A stretch of 64,000 nucleotides of DNA from an uncultured Selenomonadales bacterium (GTDB lineage Bacteria > Bacillota > Negativicutes > Selenomonadales > Selenomonadaceae): contig CALFJC010000063.1 of assembly GCA_937877655.1 (NCBI GenBank), positions 1 to 64,000 of the forward strand, written 5' to 3'. The translations under genes and the position numbers were made by a program. Positions 16,565 to 26,532 of the stretch are shown piece by piece. Each line of letters starts with the position of its first letter. Position 1 is the first letter of the stretch. The notes beneath the pieces were generated by a model. It was not told where the DNA came from, did no database searches, and saw only the letters and a list, made by a program, of their open reading frames with translations.

Positions 16565-17341
16565 GTCGCCTTTCAACTCGTCGAGTTTCAATTTCTTATC
16601 GGCGGCTCTCATCAAAATTTCTCCGATTAAAACCGCGTCCGCCCCCAGCTCGCGAATTTTTTTTATGTCTTCGGCAGATTTAACGCCGCTTTCCGAAACA
16701 AAAATTATTTCGGGCGGCACAAGTTCCCGAAGTTTTTTCGCGTTATTCATGTCAACGGAAAAATCTTTTAAGTTGCGATTGTTCACGCCGATAATCCTCG
16801 CGCCGCAATCAATCGCCCGCCGAATTTCTTTTTCATCATGCGCCTCAACCAACGCCGATAAACCGAGCGCGTCACAAGTCGCGATAAAATTTTTCAGTTG
16901 CTTGTCGTCCAAAATCGCGCAAATTAGCAGAACCGCAGACGCGCCCAAAATTTTTGCCTGCCAAATCATGTACTCATCAACGACAAAATCTTTTCGCAAG
17001 CAGGGAATTGAAATCTGCGCGGAAATTTCGGACAAAAATTTATCGTTGCCCAAAAAAAATTCGGGCTCGGTCAAAACGGAAACGGCATCTGCGCCTGCCG
17101 CCTCGTATTCTTTTGCAATGTCAAGGTAAGGAAAATTTTCGGCGATTAAACCCTTTGACGGCGACGCCTTTTTACATTCGCAAATAAAAGAGAGCCCCGC
17201 CTTCTTCAGCGCGACTTCAAAAGGAAAATTTTCTCTCGGCAACAAAAGGGCTTGCGATTTAATTTCGGCGAGAGAAATTTTATTTTTGTATTGGGCGACG
17301 CGAATTTTTGTCCGCGCCGCAATTTTATCCAAGATTGTCAT
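16559..17341 (-). CDS. trpC: Indole-3-glycerol-phosphate synthase
   Basis: 260 aa TIM barrel that closes the indole ring. FICECKKASPSKG (catalytic Lys), YEAAGADAVSVLTEP, CLRKDFVVDEYM, VEAHDEKEI, IGVNNRNL and FVSESGV are the family's active-site strands in order. The ATG at 17341, with AGAGG upstream, overlaps the trpD stop region; a TTG two codons earlier is possible. Confidence 0.95.
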   Translation of the reverse strand: MTILDKIAARTKIRVAQYKNKISLAEIKSQALLLPRENFPFEVALKKAGLSFICECKKASPSKGLIAENFPYLDIAKEYEAAGADAVSVLTEPEFFLGNDKFLSEISAQISIPCLRKDFVVDEYMIWQAKILGASAVLLICAILDDKQLKNFIATCDALGLSALVEAHDEKEIRRAIDCGARIIGVNNRNLKDFSVDMNNAKKLRELVPPEIIFVSESGVKSAEDIKKIRELGADAVLIGEILMRAADKKLKLDELKGDL

Positions 17342-17343
17342 AA

Positions 17344-18363
17344 TCAAGCCTCTTGACTGACGGCGATAAATTTTTTCAAAGTTTCGAGAGCCTTGCCGCT
17401 GTCGATAAGTTCAGCCGCAAGTTCGACGCCCGATTTAAAACTCTCCGCCTTGCCGCCGACGTAAAGAGCCGCGCCCGCGTTCAGCAGGACGGCATTTCTT
17501 TTATGCCCCTTCTCGCCGCGCAGAATCGCACGAGTTATTTCCGCATTTTCTTTCGGGTCGCCGCCGCGCAAATCTTCTTTTGTGCAACGAGCAAAGCCGA
17601 AATCTTCGGGAGCAATGACAAAATTTTTTATCCAGCCGTCGTTAATTTCGCAAATCGAAGTCGGAGCACTCAAAGAAATTTCGTCCAACTTATCGCGCCC
17701 GTAAACAACCATGCCGCGCTTGACGCCGAGACTTATCAAAACCTGTGCAAGCGGCGCGACGAGATATTCCGCGTAGACGCCCAAAATTTGTCTTGAAGGT
17801 TTGCCGGGATTCGTCAAAGGACCGAGAATATTAAAAACCGTTCTGAAACCCAACTCCCTGCGAATTGCGCCGACATATTTCATCGAGCTGTGATATTTCT
17901 GCGCGAAGAAAAAACAAATGCCGACCTTGTTAAGGAGCTCAATGCATTTTTCGGGACTTTGATTGATGTTGACGCCGAGAGCCTCCAGACAATCGGCGGC
18001 ACCGCATTTTGACGAAGCGGCGCGGTTTCCGTGCTTGGCAACTTTCATTCCGCCCGCCGCCGCGATTAAAGCCGAAGTCGTCGAGATATTAAAGCTCTGC
18101 GAATTGTCGCCGCCCGTCCCGACGATCTCAAAAAGTTCCATGCCCGTTTCGACTTTTGTTGCGTGTGCCCGCATTGCCGCCGCGCAACCCGAAATTTCGT
18201 CCGTCGTCTCGGCTCCCGCGCTTTTCGTCGACAGCGCAGATAAAAATGCCGCGTTTTGTGTCGGAGAAGTTTCGCCGCTCATGATCTCATTCATCACGGC
18301 AAATGCCTCGTCGTAACTGAGATCCTCCTTGTTCACGATTTTAACGATAGCTTCTTTAATCAT
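17344..18363 (-). CDS. trpD: Anthranilate phosphoribosyltransferase
   Basis: 339 aa. It transfers phosphoribose from PRPP to anthranilate. The PRPP loop ([17 protein letters not shown]), [15 protein letters not shown] and [16 protein letters not shown] (here [17 protein letters not shown]) are intact. It is the first gene of the cluster on this side; trpE and trpG, usually upstream, are missing, and a TnpB element lies directly upstream. AAAGGAG precedes the ATG. Confidence 0.96.
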   Translation of the reverse strand: MIKEAIVKIVNKEDLSYDEAFAVMNEIMSGETSPTQNAAFLSALSTKSAGAETTDEISGCAAAMRAHATKVETGMELFEIVGTGGDNSQSFNISTTSALIAAAGGMKVAKHGNRAASSKCGAADCLEALGVNINQSPEKCIELLNKVGICFFFAQKYHSSMKYVGAIRRELGFRTVFNILGPLTNPGKPSRQILGVYAEYLVAPLAQVLISLGVKRGMVVYGRDKLDEISLSAPTSICEINDGWIKNFVIAPEDFGFARCTKEDLRGGDPKENAEITRAILRGEKGHKRNAVLLNAGAALYVGGKAESFKSGVELAAELIDSGKALETLKKFIAVSQEA

Positions 18364-18394
18364 TGAAAAAACTCCTTTGAAACTCTGTTAATAA

Positions 18395-19675
18395 TGCGTA
18401 AAGCGCATAAATATTGAAAGTAAATATTCAAGTAAGTATAATACGAATTGAGGTGACGACCAATGAAAACTTTCTGCTTTAAACTCTACAGGGCAAAGCG
18501 AAACAAAAAGTTGAATCAACAGATAAACGCGGCAGGTCTTATTTGGAATCATTGCCTTACTTTGCACAAACGCTATTTTCGGCTTTTTGGCAAATATTTA
18601 CAAAAGCCTGTATTGCAAAAACATCTGACGAAACTCAAGCGGTTAAAAAATTTTTCATATTTGAAAGAAATCGGCGCGCAGGCAGTGCAAGACGTAACCG
18701 ACAGAATCGATCGTGCTTACAGATTGTTTTTCAATAACTTTAAGCGCAAGATAAAATGTTCGCCACCGAAATTTAAGCGGGTGAAAAAGTATAAATCGTT
18801 CACTTTGAAACAGACAGGCTGGAAGATTGAAGCATGGCATAATACAATTATCATAAACAAGCAGGCGTATCGATATTTCAAGTCGCGGGAGGTCGTCGGA
18901 AAAGTAAAAACTGTGACGGTAAAACGAGACAGCGTGGGAGATATTTTTATTTTCGTTGTGACGGATTATGAAGAAAATGAAGTTTTGGCACGAACAGGTC
19001 AAAGCGTCGGCTATGACTTCGGCTTCAAGGAGAAAATTTTAGTCGCGTCCGACGGGAAAGATATTCTCGCGCCGAGTTTTTTGCTGTCGAATATTAAAGC
19101 CTTAAAGCGAGCGTCCAAAACTCTATCGAAGAAAAAAGATAAGTCGAAGAATCGGGAACGAGCACGGCTTGAATTGGCAAGAATCTATCGACGAGCAGAG
19201 AATCGGCGCAAAGATTTTCATTGGAAATTGGCAAAACACCTTTGTTCGGAGTATGCGCTAATTTGCGTGGAAGATTTGAGCTTGAAAGGTTTGCAACGCG
19301 GTCATGGCAAAAAAATGCAGGATTATGGTTTTGGAATGTTCTTGAAAATTTTGCAATACGTGTCAGGACGCATGGGCACGACAATAATTCAAGTAGACAA
19401 ATTCTATCCGTCAAGTCAGCTTTGCTCAGAATGTGGAGAAAAGAATCCCGAAACGAAAGATTTAAGCGTGCGAGAATGGACTTGCCCGAAATGCGGTACT
19501 CATCATGATAGGGACAAAAACGCCGCGAAAAATATTTTGAATGAAGGAACGCGAATATTTCTTTCAGCTTGAAGAAAAAGAACAGGGTGGGACATCGTCC
19601 TGCGGTGGAGACCAAGTAAGACTTCGCCTTCATTAGAAGCTTTGGTTGTTGATAACGAAATTCGCCGAATTTATT
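18395..19675 (+). mobile_element. TnpB-only IS605/IS1341-like element
   Basis: A single tnpB with short flanks and no tnpA. The left flank holds a small hairpin ATGCG-TAAA-GCGCAT. The right flank has a conserved structured stretch (19585-19625, AGGGTGGGACATCG then TCCTGCGGTGGAGACC), typical of the TnpB 3' region from which the guide (omega) RNA is made, and a terminal hairpin AAATTC-GCC-GAATTT (19658-19672). Exact ends are uncertain. Confidence 0.7.
18463..19572 (+). CDS. tnpB: TnpB RNA-guided endonuclease
   Basis: 369 aa, full length for the family. An N-terminal helical/WED region precedes a RuvC nuclease with Asp in GYDFGFKE (about residue 185), Glu in CVEDLSLKG (about 269) and Asp in HHDRDKNAAKNI (about 350). 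Between the last two is a zinc ribbon CSECGEKN...CPKCG. All catalytic residues are present, so it may be active. TnpB uses a guide RNA from the element's right end to cut DNA, helping the transposon persist. Without TnpA, the element cannot move on its own. Confidence 0.93.
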   Translation: MKTFCFKLYRAKRNKKLNQQINAAGLIWNHCLTLHKRYFRLFGKYLQKPVLQKHLTKLKRLKNFSYLKEIGAQAVQDVTDRIDRAYRLFFNNFKRKIKCSPPKFKRVKKYKSFTLKQTGWKIEAWHNTIIINKQAYRYFKSREVVGKVKTVTVKRDSVGDIFIFVVTDYEENEVLARTGQSVGYDFGFKEKILVASDGKDILAPSFLLSNIKALKRASKTLSKKKDKSKNRERARLELARIYRRAENRRKDFHWKLAKHLCSEYALICVEDLSLKGLQRGHGKKMQDYGFGMFLKILQYVSGRMGTTIIQVDKFYPSSQLCSECGEKNPETKDLSVREWTCPKCGTHHDRDKNAAKNILNEGTRIFLSA

Positions 19676-19688
19676 CGTGCGGAGTATG

Positions 19689-21938
19689 TCAATTCTTTTG
19701 ACTCTGCTTAAGCTTTTTGTTTTCCTTTTCCAACTCGTTTATGCGAAGTTTAAACTCCTTAACCGTGTTCAAAAGATAAGCGGTAAGCGGCGCATTGTCG
19801 GGCTGAAAATAACTTTTCATCATCGGATAAACTATATCAGACTTGTTTTGGTCGTAAGACAAATTTTTGTTCATGAACACGTTGAAAGTGAAGAACCAAT
19901 TCAAAACGGCGTATCGATAGCCGGGATTCTCGTCGAAAAACGAAAATCTGTCCATAACCTTATTGAGTTCGTTAAAGCCGCCGTTTATCGCACTCAACCA
20001 CTTGTGAATATATTTTTCATTGTTGCGGTCAAGATTTCTGTCGCGACTTTGCGAGCCCCAATGCGGCACTATGATATAAACGATATTCGGCACGCGCAAT
20101 AATTTTTTCGCAAGACAAAGGCAAGTAAAAACGATAACTTGATCTTCATTGGCAACCAGTTTTGAAAAAAAGATTTGGTTGGCTGTAAGAAAATCGCGGC
20201 GACAAAAAATTGTGCAAACACTCATTCGATAGCCCCAATCAACCCAATCCTGCACGCGCTCTTTCAAATCATACGGCTTGAAAATCGGAGCGGGAAACGG
20301 TTCGGGCGGAGTGGGAGATATTGTCCAATGCCAATTACTGCGAATCAGATTTTCCTTCTTTGTAATTTCCTTCATATTTGTAAGGCGCGGGTCGTCAAGC
20401 GGCAATGCCTTTCCTTTGAAAGTCGTAAATGTATCGTTAAGATGAACGACGTCCGCTTGATATTTCTCGGCGAGTTTCGTAATTTCCTCAAGCGCGGTTT
20501 TCGTATAAAGATCGTCGCTGTCAAGGAAAGAAATATATTTTCCGCAAGCAAATTGAATTCCGACATTGCGCGGGAGCCCGGGTGCCCCGGTATTTTTCGG
20601 GAGCCTTACGACTTTAAGATTTATTCCGCGATTGTTAAATTTTTCCGTGAAACTCTCGGCAACTTCAACGCTGTTATCCGTCGAGCAATCATCCACAATC
20701 ACAACTTCAAAATCATTTATCGTTTGATAAAGCAAACTCTCCAACGTCTGCGGAATAAATTTCGCCGAGTTAAACATCGGAATAATCACCGACACGAGCG
20801 GGATTCCGTCTTTCGCCTTTTCATTTCGTGCCTTGTACTTTTCGGGCTCTTCATACATTTCCTTGAGTTCACTTATTTTGAGATGACGATTATTCAGCAT
20901 GTCGGAAAAATTCGCCGCAAGTTCCGCGTCTTCGGTATGGAAATTTTCTTTGAGAAGTCGATAAAACGGCTCCGCCTGCTCTTCCGAAAAGAAATTTGTT
21001 ATGTTGCGGTCGATTATGCAGATTGAAAAAAATTCCGTCACGGCATTTCGATAATCGGGATTTTCGTTGAAGAATTCATTTCGCGCCATAAATTTTTCCA
21101 ACGCCTTGAAACCGCCGTTAAAAATCTTTATCCATTTGCGGAAATATTTTTCGGCGTTTTCGTCATTTTCCTCGCGACTGATTGAGCCGAAGCGCGGGCG
21201 AACGATATAAACGATATTCGGCGCAAGCAAATAATTTTTCGCAAGACAAAGGCACGCAAAATTGAAAAGTTGATCCTCCGCCGACGCAACTTTAGGAAAA
21301 AATATCCTGTTGTCGATTAAAAAATCTCGGCGACAAAAATTCGCGCAGACTCCCAAACGATATTTCCAATCGGTAAAAGATTTTACGCGCTCCGCCAAAT
21401 TTTCCGTCTCAAGCGCGGGAGCCTCCAAAGGTTTCGGACTCACCGTCAAAGGATAATGCCAATTCGTAACGCTCCAATTTTCGGAGTCAGTCAAATAATC
21501 GAAGTCGGTCATTTCGGGTTCTTCGACGCTCAACATTTGCCCCTTGTAAGCTCGATAAGAATCATTCATGTGAACAACGTCCGCTTGATATTCTTCAGCC
21601 AACGCCGTCAATTCTTCAAGCGCGGTTTTGGTAAAAAGATCGTCGCTGTCAAGGAAGGCGATATATTTTCCGCGAGCAATTTGAATGCCGGCATTGCGCG
21701 GGAGCCCCGGCATTCCCGTGTTTCGCGGAAATTTTATAAGGCGAAGTTTTTCGCCGAATTTTTCTTTGAAACTCTCGACGACTTCAACGCTGTTATCTTT
21801 GGAACAATCATCGACAACGATAACTTCAAAATCTTGCATGGTTTGATAAAGCAAACTCTCCAAAGTCTGCGGAATAAATTTCGCCGAGTTAAACATTGGG
21901 ATAATCACCGACACGAGCGGGATTGTTTTTTGTGCCAT
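19689..21938 (-). CDS. Tandem two-domain family-2 glycosyltransferase (GT-1)
   Basis: 749 aa made of two homologous halves (about residues 1-375 and 378-749). Each has a GT-A core starting IPLVSVIIPMFNSAKF, with VDDCS and the metal-binding FLDSDDL motif, followed by a divergent acceptor-side domain. A C-terminal coiled coil ends the protein (LRINELEKENKKLK). Such proteins build surface or exopolysaccharide chains from nucleotide sugars at the cytoplasmic side. The start MAQKTIP follows AAGGAGCG. It is last in a row of four paralogues read murB, GT-4, GT-3, GT-2, GT-1. Confidence 0.88.
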   Translation of the reverse strand: MAQKTIPLVSVIIPMFNSAKFIPQTLESLLYQTMQDFEVIVVDDCSKDNSVEVVESFKEKFGEKLRLIKFPRNTGMPGLPRNAGIQIARGKYIAFLDSDDLFTKTALEELTALAEEYQADVVHMNDSYRAYKGQMLSVEEPEMTDFDYLTDSENWSVTNWHYPLTVSPKPLEAPALETENLAERVKSFTDWKYRLGVCANFCRRDFLIDNRIFFPKVASAEDQLFNFACLCLAKNYLLAPNIVYIVRPRFGSISREENDENAEKYFRKWIKIFNGGFKALEKFMARNEFFNENPDYRNAVTEFFSICIIDRNITNFFSEEQAEPFYRLLKENFHTEDAELAANFSDMLNNRHLKISELKEMYEEPEKYKARNEKAKDGIPLVSVIIPMFNSAKFIPQTLESLLYQTINDFEVVIVDDCSTDNSVEVAESFTEKFNNRGINLKVVRLPKNTGAPGLPRNVGIQFACGKYISFLDSDDLYTKTALEEITKLAEKYQADVVHLNDTFTTFKGKALPLDDPRLTNMKEITKKENLIRSNWHWTISPTPPEPFPAPIFKPYDLKERVQDWVDWGYRMSVCTIFCRRDFLTANQIFFSKLVANEDQVIVFTCLCLAKKLLRVPNIVYIIVPHWGSQSRDRNLDRNNEKYIHKWLSAINGGFNELNKVMDRFSFFDENPGYRYAVLNWFFTFNVFMNKNLSYDQNKSDIVYPMMKSYFQPDNAPLTAYLLNTVKEFKLRINELEKENKKLKQSQKN

Positions 21939-21942
21939 AAAG

Positions 21943-23049
21943 TCACGCTCCTTCATTTTCAAGCTCGCCGATTCGCTTCTTCAACTCATTGATTCGCAAC
22001 GTCTGAAGATACATTTTGTTGAACAGAAACGCGGCGAAGTCGGCATCTTCGGGCTGAAATTCGCGCTTGACGAACTCGCCGATTTGCTGCATGGAAAATT
22101 TTCCGTAATTCAAACGCAAATATCTCGAAAAAGCCAAATGTTTTTTGCGGAAGAAATCCAAAACCATGTAGCGATAATCGGGATTTTCTTTGAAGAAATC
22201 CATTTTGTCCATCTTGTCTTCCAAAATCTTTAAGCCGTCCTTGAGTGCCGATATTTTTTTGTGAAAATAAGTTTTCAACTCGTCGGCGGAAGGATTTTCG
22301 TTTGAAACAGAATCCAAGCGTGCTCGGCGAATGTAAGTTGTATTCGGCACGATTAAAAATTTTTTCGCAAGGCAGGTGCAGGAAAAAGTGAACGACGCAT
22401 CTTCGGACGTGAGCAACGGCGGGAAAAAAATTTGGTTGTCGATAAGAAAATCGCGCCGATAAATCGAAAACTGCGCAGACCAAAAAGTATCTTCCTGCAC
22501 AAAGCCTTTAATCCTGTCCGTCATTTCTTCAGATAAAAAAATCGGCTCGGTTATCTGCAAATCTTTTCGCTCGCGCATTCGCGTCCAATTCGCGGGATTC
22601 ATCAAATAATTCATGTCGGTAAATTTCGGATCGTCGACAGATTGATTTACATCTTTCCACAAAGAAAATCTGCTTAACGTATGAACAACTTCGGCTTGAT
22701 AATTTTCCGCAAGCGTCGAAAGTTCCTCAAGCGCGGTTTCGGTGTAAAGATCGTCGCTGTCAAGGAAGGCGATATATTTTCCGTGCGCAAATTGAATTCC
22801 GGCATTGCGCGGCAGTCCGGGCGTCCCGGTATTTTGCGGGAACTTGATAACGTAAAGTTTTTCGCCGAATTTTTCTTTGAAACTCTCCACGACTTCAACG
22901 GAATTATCTTTCGAGCCGTCATCGACAACGACAATTTCAAAATCTTGCATGGTTTGATTGAGCAAACTCTCCAAGCCCTGCGAAATAAATTTTGCCGCGT
23001 TGAACATTGGAATAATCACCGACACAAGCGGGATTGTTTTTGTTGCCAT
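21943..23049 (-). CDS. Family-2 glycosyltransferase (GT-2)
   Basis: 368 aa with one GT-A domain (IPLVSVIIPMFNAAKF, VVDDGSKDNSVEVVE, FLDSDDLYTETALEEL) and a C-terminal helix/coiled coil ending in LRINELKKRIGELE. It is closely similar to both halves of GT-1 and GT-3, so it arose by tandem duplication. GAGGAG precedes the start MATKTIP at 23049. Acceptor and sugar are unknown. Confidence 0.88.
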   Translation of the reverse strand: MATKTIPLVSVIIPMFNAAKFISQGLESLLNQTMQDFEIVVVDDGSKDNSVEVVESFKEKFGEKLYVIKFPQNTGTPGLPRNAGIQFAHGKYIAFLDSDDLYTETALEELSTLAENYQAEVVHTLSRFSLWKDVNQSVDDPKFTDMNYLMNPANWTRMRERKDLQITEPIFLSEEMTDRIKGFVQEDTFWSAQFSIYRRDFLIDNQIFFPPLLTSEDASFTFSCTCLAKKFLIVPNTTYIRRARLDSVSNENPSADELKTYFHKKISALKDGLKILEDKMDKMDFFKENPDYRYMVLDFFRKKHLAFSRYLRLNYGKFSMQQIGEFVKREFQPEDADFAAFLFNKMYLQTLRINELKKRIGELENEGA

Positions 23050-23085
23050 AAAATTTCTCCTCTTCAATAGCATGAACAAATTTTT

Positions 23086-25359
23086 TCAGTAGAACAAATT
23101 TCGCGGAGTGCTTGTTCTGATTTTTTCAATCTCCTCCAGCTCCGCAACTTTCTTTTCCAATTCGGCGATCTCCGAAAGTTGAAGGTTTACGGCATTGAAC
23201 ATGTACGCTCCGAAAATTGCGTCGGCGGGCTTGAACTCGCGCTTGATAATTTCGTTCAGCTCGCTTATCGAATGTTTTTCGTAAATATTTTTCGTGAGAG
23301 AAAAGCCGTAATTGATAAACCAATCGGAAACTGCGCGGCGATAAGCGGCGTTTTTCGCCAAGAGAGGAATTTTTGACGTGATGCGCTCAATCTCGCCCAA
23401 AAGATTTTTCATGGAGCCGATTCTCTTGTGCAAATTGTTTTCCAAAGCGGCTTCGGTTGTCGTTTGGAAAAGAGAATTTTCTCTCGGACGGACGATATAA
23501 ACGCAATTCGGCGCGACAAGAAATTTTTCCGCCAAACATAATCCTTCAAAAGCAAAAGGCGCATCTTCACAAGTGTAAATATCAGAGAAAAGAATTTTGT
23601 TGTCGGTAAGAAACTCCCGCCGCCAAAATAAAAGTCCCGCCGCCCAAAAGTTTTTCGTTGCGGAACCGAGCCATTCATTTATGCGCTTTGAAATGTCTTC
23701 TGTCTCCAAAGTCGGCGCGTCAACAATTTTATCCGAACGCAAAACGGCAGTTAAATTTTTCGGGTTGGTAAGTTCTTCAAAATTTGTCATCAGCGGATCA
23801 TCGGCGGAGCGCGATTTTCCTTCCCACAAGACGAAATTTTTTTGCAACCTTACAACATCCGCCGAATAATTTTCTGCGAGTGTCGAAAGTTCTTCAAGCG
23901 CAGTTTTGGTAAAGAGATCGTCGCTGTCGAGGAAGGCAACATATTTTCCGCGAGCAAATTGAATTCCGATATTGCGCGGCAGTCCCGGCGTCCCGGTGTT
24001 TTGCGAAAGTTTGATAACCGTAAGTTTAACGCCCAAAAAATCGGCGAATTTTTTCTTGAAACTCTCGACGACTTCAACGCCGTTATCTGTCGAACAATCA
24101 TCAACCACGATAACTTCAAAATCAATCAGCGTTTGATAAAGCAGACTTTCCAACGTTTGAGAAATAAATTTTGCGGAATTGAACATCGGGATGACAATCG
24201 ACACGAGCGGAATTTTTTCTTCCGAAGTGCTCGGAGCTCTTTTTAATTCGTGTTCTTCGGCTTGCCGTGCAGAATCTTTTTCTTTCTGCGCCTTCATAAG
24301 TTGGAGCCGCTGAACATTTATTATGTTGAAAAGGTAAGCCGTCAAAGCCGCGTTGTCCGCCTTGAAAGCTTCTTTGGAAATTTGATAAATCAGCGGCGAA
24401 TAATCGGCGGGGTACTTGCGAATAATTTCGCAATCGATAACGTAGCGGAAGAAAAATCCGACAACGGCATAACGATAATTCATTTGATTTTGGAAAAAAC
24501 TTATTCTGTCCATAAATTTTTCCAGCTCGTTAAAGCCGACGTTGAGAACGGCAAGCCACTTATGAAAATATTTTTCGACGGCTTGAACGTTATCGCCTTC
24601 ATTCAAATCGATTCGCGGTCTCGCGATATAAACGACGTTTGGAGCACACAAAAAATTTTTCGCGAGACAAAGGCAGGCGAAATTAAAAACATGCGCTTCA
24701 AGTTCGGGCATTTCGGGGAAAAATATTTGATTCGAGATCAAAAATTCGCGGCGGCAAAAGTTAGCGCAGGCATCCAAACGATATTTCCACTTTACCCAAG
24801 AATTTAAACGCGGTGCCAGATATTCGGGCTCAAGGGCAGGAGCTTCCAAAGGTTTAGGGCGCGGGAGCACGGGGCGTCGCCACTCAGTAAAACTGAAATT
24901 TTTTGGATTGGTTAATGCCCCAAAGTCGGTAAGGCGCGGGTCGTCGACAGAAATTTTTTTGCCCTTAAAAAGTCTGAACGAATCTTTCAAATGGACAACG
25001 TCGGCTTGCGATTCTTCGGCGAGCGTCGAAAGTTCTTCAAGAGCGGTTTTGGTAAAAAGATCATTGGCGTCAAGGAAGGCGATATATTTTCCCCGCGCAG
25101 ATTGAATTCCGACATTTCTTGTCAAGCCGGGCATTCCGGTATTTTTCGGGAGATTTATAATGCGAAGTCGTTCGCCGAATTTTTCTTTGAAACTCTCGAC
25201 GACTTCAAGGGAGTTATCGGTTGAAAAATCGTCCACAACCAAAACTTCAAAATCTTGCATGGTTTGATAAAGCAAACTCTCCAAGCCCTGCGAAATAAAT
25301 TTTGCCGCGTTGAACATTGGAACAATCACCGACACAAGCGGGATTTTCTCTGTTGCCAT
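23086..25359 (-). CDS. Tandem two-domain family-2 glycosyltransferase (GT-3)
   Basis: 757 aa, two fused GT-A modules like GT-1 (first from MATEKIPLVSVIVPMFN, second from EKIPLVSIVIPMFN at about residue 390). In the first module the metal-binding motif reads FLDANDL instead of FLDSDDL, losing one of the usual acidic residues, so this half may be weak or inactive. The second has FLDSDDL. A C-terminal coiled coil is present. It is flanked by paralogues with gaps of 20-40 bp. Confidence 0.88.
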   Translation of the reverse strand: MATEKIPLVSVIVPMFNAAKFISQGLESLLYQTMQDFEVLVVDDFSTDNSLEVVESFKEKFGERLRIINLPKNTGMPGLTRNVGIQSARGKYIAFLDANDLFTKTALEELSTLAEESQADVVHLKDSFRLFKGKKISVDDPRLTDFGALTNPKNFSFTEWRRPVLPRPKPLEAPALEPEYLAPRLNSWVKWKYRLDACANFCRREFLISNQIFFPEMPELEAHVFNFACLCLAKNFLCAPNVVYIARPRIDLNEGDNVQAVEKYFHKWLAVLNVGFNELEKFMDRISFFQNQMNYRYAVVGFFFRYVIDCEIIRKYPADYSPLIYQISKEAFKADNAALTAYLFNIINVQRLQLMKAQKEKDSARQAEEHELKRAPSTSEEKIPLVSIVIPMFNSAKFISQTLESLLYQTLIDFEVIVVDDCSTDNGVEVVESFKKKFADFLGVKLTVIKLSQNTGTPGLPRNIGIQFARGKYVAFLDSDDLFTKTALEELSTLAENYSADVVRLQKNFVLWEGKSRSADDPLMTNFEELTNPKNLTAVLRSDKIVDAPTLETEDISKRINEWLGSATKNFWAAGLLFWRREFLTDNKILFSDIYTCEDAPFAFEGLCLAEKFLVAPNCVYIVRPRENSLFQTTTEAALENNLHKRIGSMKNLLGEIERITSKIPLLAKNAAYRRAVSDWFINYGFSLTKNIYEKHSISELNEIIKREFKPADAIFGAYMFNAVNLQLSEIAELEKKVAELEEIEKIRTSTPRNLFY

Positions 25360-25379
25360 AAAATTTCTCCTCTCAATTT

Positions 25380-26528
25380 TTATTCGGGCGGTCGCCTGCC
25401 CGCTTTCAGTTCATTAATTTCTTGTTGAAGTCTCATGATTTGGAGCCGATAAATATTCAGCGTATTGAAAAGATAAGCACTGAACGCCGCGTCTTCGGGC
25501 TGAAATTCTTTTTGAACAAATTGATTCAGTGCGGCGGGATGAATTTGCGCATAAGCCGCCTGCAGTTGACGAGCATCCAAAAGCACTCTCTCAAAAAACC
25601 AATTCAAAACTGCGTATCGATAATCGGGATGCTCTTCAAAAAATGAAAAACGTTTCATGACTTTATCAAACTCATTAAAGCCGCGATTTAAATTGCTCAG
25701 CCACTTGTGAAAGTAATTTTCTAAGTCAATATTGGAATGTGAAACCGAATCGGGACGGAACCTGTTAATGTAAGTGATATTCGGCACGCGCAATAATTTT
25801 TTCGCCAAGCACAAGCAAGCGAAATTTGCAATCGTATCGCCCGATACCGACATTTGCGGGAATTTAATTCGATTGACAACCCAAAAATCTCTTCGACAGA
25901 ACAGAGCCCACGTCGCCCAATGGAAATCCGAATTTATCCAGATTTTGACTCGCTCGGTAAGATCGTCGGGTTTGTCGGTCGCCTGTTGCAAGCGCGGAGA
26001 ATTCGGGTTGCATTTTATAACGGCATGATTCATATTCAGCAATTCCGCTGTTGTTGCAGATTTTAATTTTTCATCGGGGAAATAGAAAAATGCGTCTGTA
26101 TGAACGACATCGGCTTGATATTTTTCGGCGAGCGTCGACAACTCTTCAAGCGCAGTTTTCGTAAAAAGATCGTCGTTGTCGAGGAAGGCGATATATTTTC
26201 CGCGACTGAACTTTATCGCAAGGTTGCGCGGGACTTCGGGTGAGCCGCTGTTTTCGGGGAGACGGACGACATGAAACTGATAACCCCCCCCCGAAGCGAA
26301 TTTTTCTTTGAAACTCTCGACAACTTCAACGCTGTTATCTGTCGAACAATCATCAACAACTATAACTTCAAAATCTTGCATTGTTTGATAAAGCAAACTT
26401 TCCAGCGTCTGCGAAATGAATCTTGCCGCGTTGTACATCGGGATAATCACGGAGACGAGCGGAATTTTTTCCGTGACGGCAACAGCGAGCGAATTTGTCT
26501 CCTGTCGCCGATTTTTATTTTTCGCCAT
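25380..26528 (-). CDS. Family-2 glycosyltransferase with a poly-G tract (GT-4)
   Basis: 382 aa, one GT-A domain (EKIPLVSVIIPMYNAARF, VVDDCSTDNSVEVVE, FLDNDDLFTK). The start MAKNKNRRQE at 26528, with GAGGAGTGA upstream, is chosen because earlier in-frame codons overlap murB. Codons for SGGG at about residue 85 form nine consecutive G on the coding strand, a segment the paralogues lack. Tracts of this kind are typical slippage sites. It is the first glycosyltransferase of the row, 4 bp after murB. Confidence 0.88.
   Translation of the reverse strand: MAKNKNRRQETNSLAVAVTEKIPLVSVIIPMYNAARFISQTLESLLYQTMQDFEVIVVDDCSTDNSVEVVESFKEKFASGGGYQFHVVRLPENSGSPEVPRNLAIKFSRGKYIAFLDNDDLFTKTALEELSTLAEKYQADVVHTDAFFYFPDEKLKSATTAELLNMNHAVIKCNPNSPRLQQATDKPDDLTERVKIWINSDFHWATWALFCRRDFWVVNRIKFPQMSVSGDTIANFACLCLAKKLLRVPNITYINRFRPDSVSHSNIDLENYFHKWLSNLNRGFNEFDKVMKRFSFFEEHPDYRYAVLNWFFERVLLDARQLQAAYAQIHPAALNQFVQKEFQPEDAAFSAYLFNTLNIYRLQIMRLQQEINELKAGRRPPE
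26284..26292 (-). repeat. Nine-base poly-G tract in GT-4
   Basis: Nine C on the plus strand (G on the coding strand) inside the glycosyltransferase reading frame. At this length the gene is in frame; a change of one base would truncate it about 90 codons in. Confidence 0.85.
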
Positions 26529-26532
26529 TAAA

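Noticed and set aside
19689..26528. Regular repeats suggestive of a CRISPR array
   Set aside because: The repeats are paralogous coding domains more than 1 kb apart, with no short spacer pattern.
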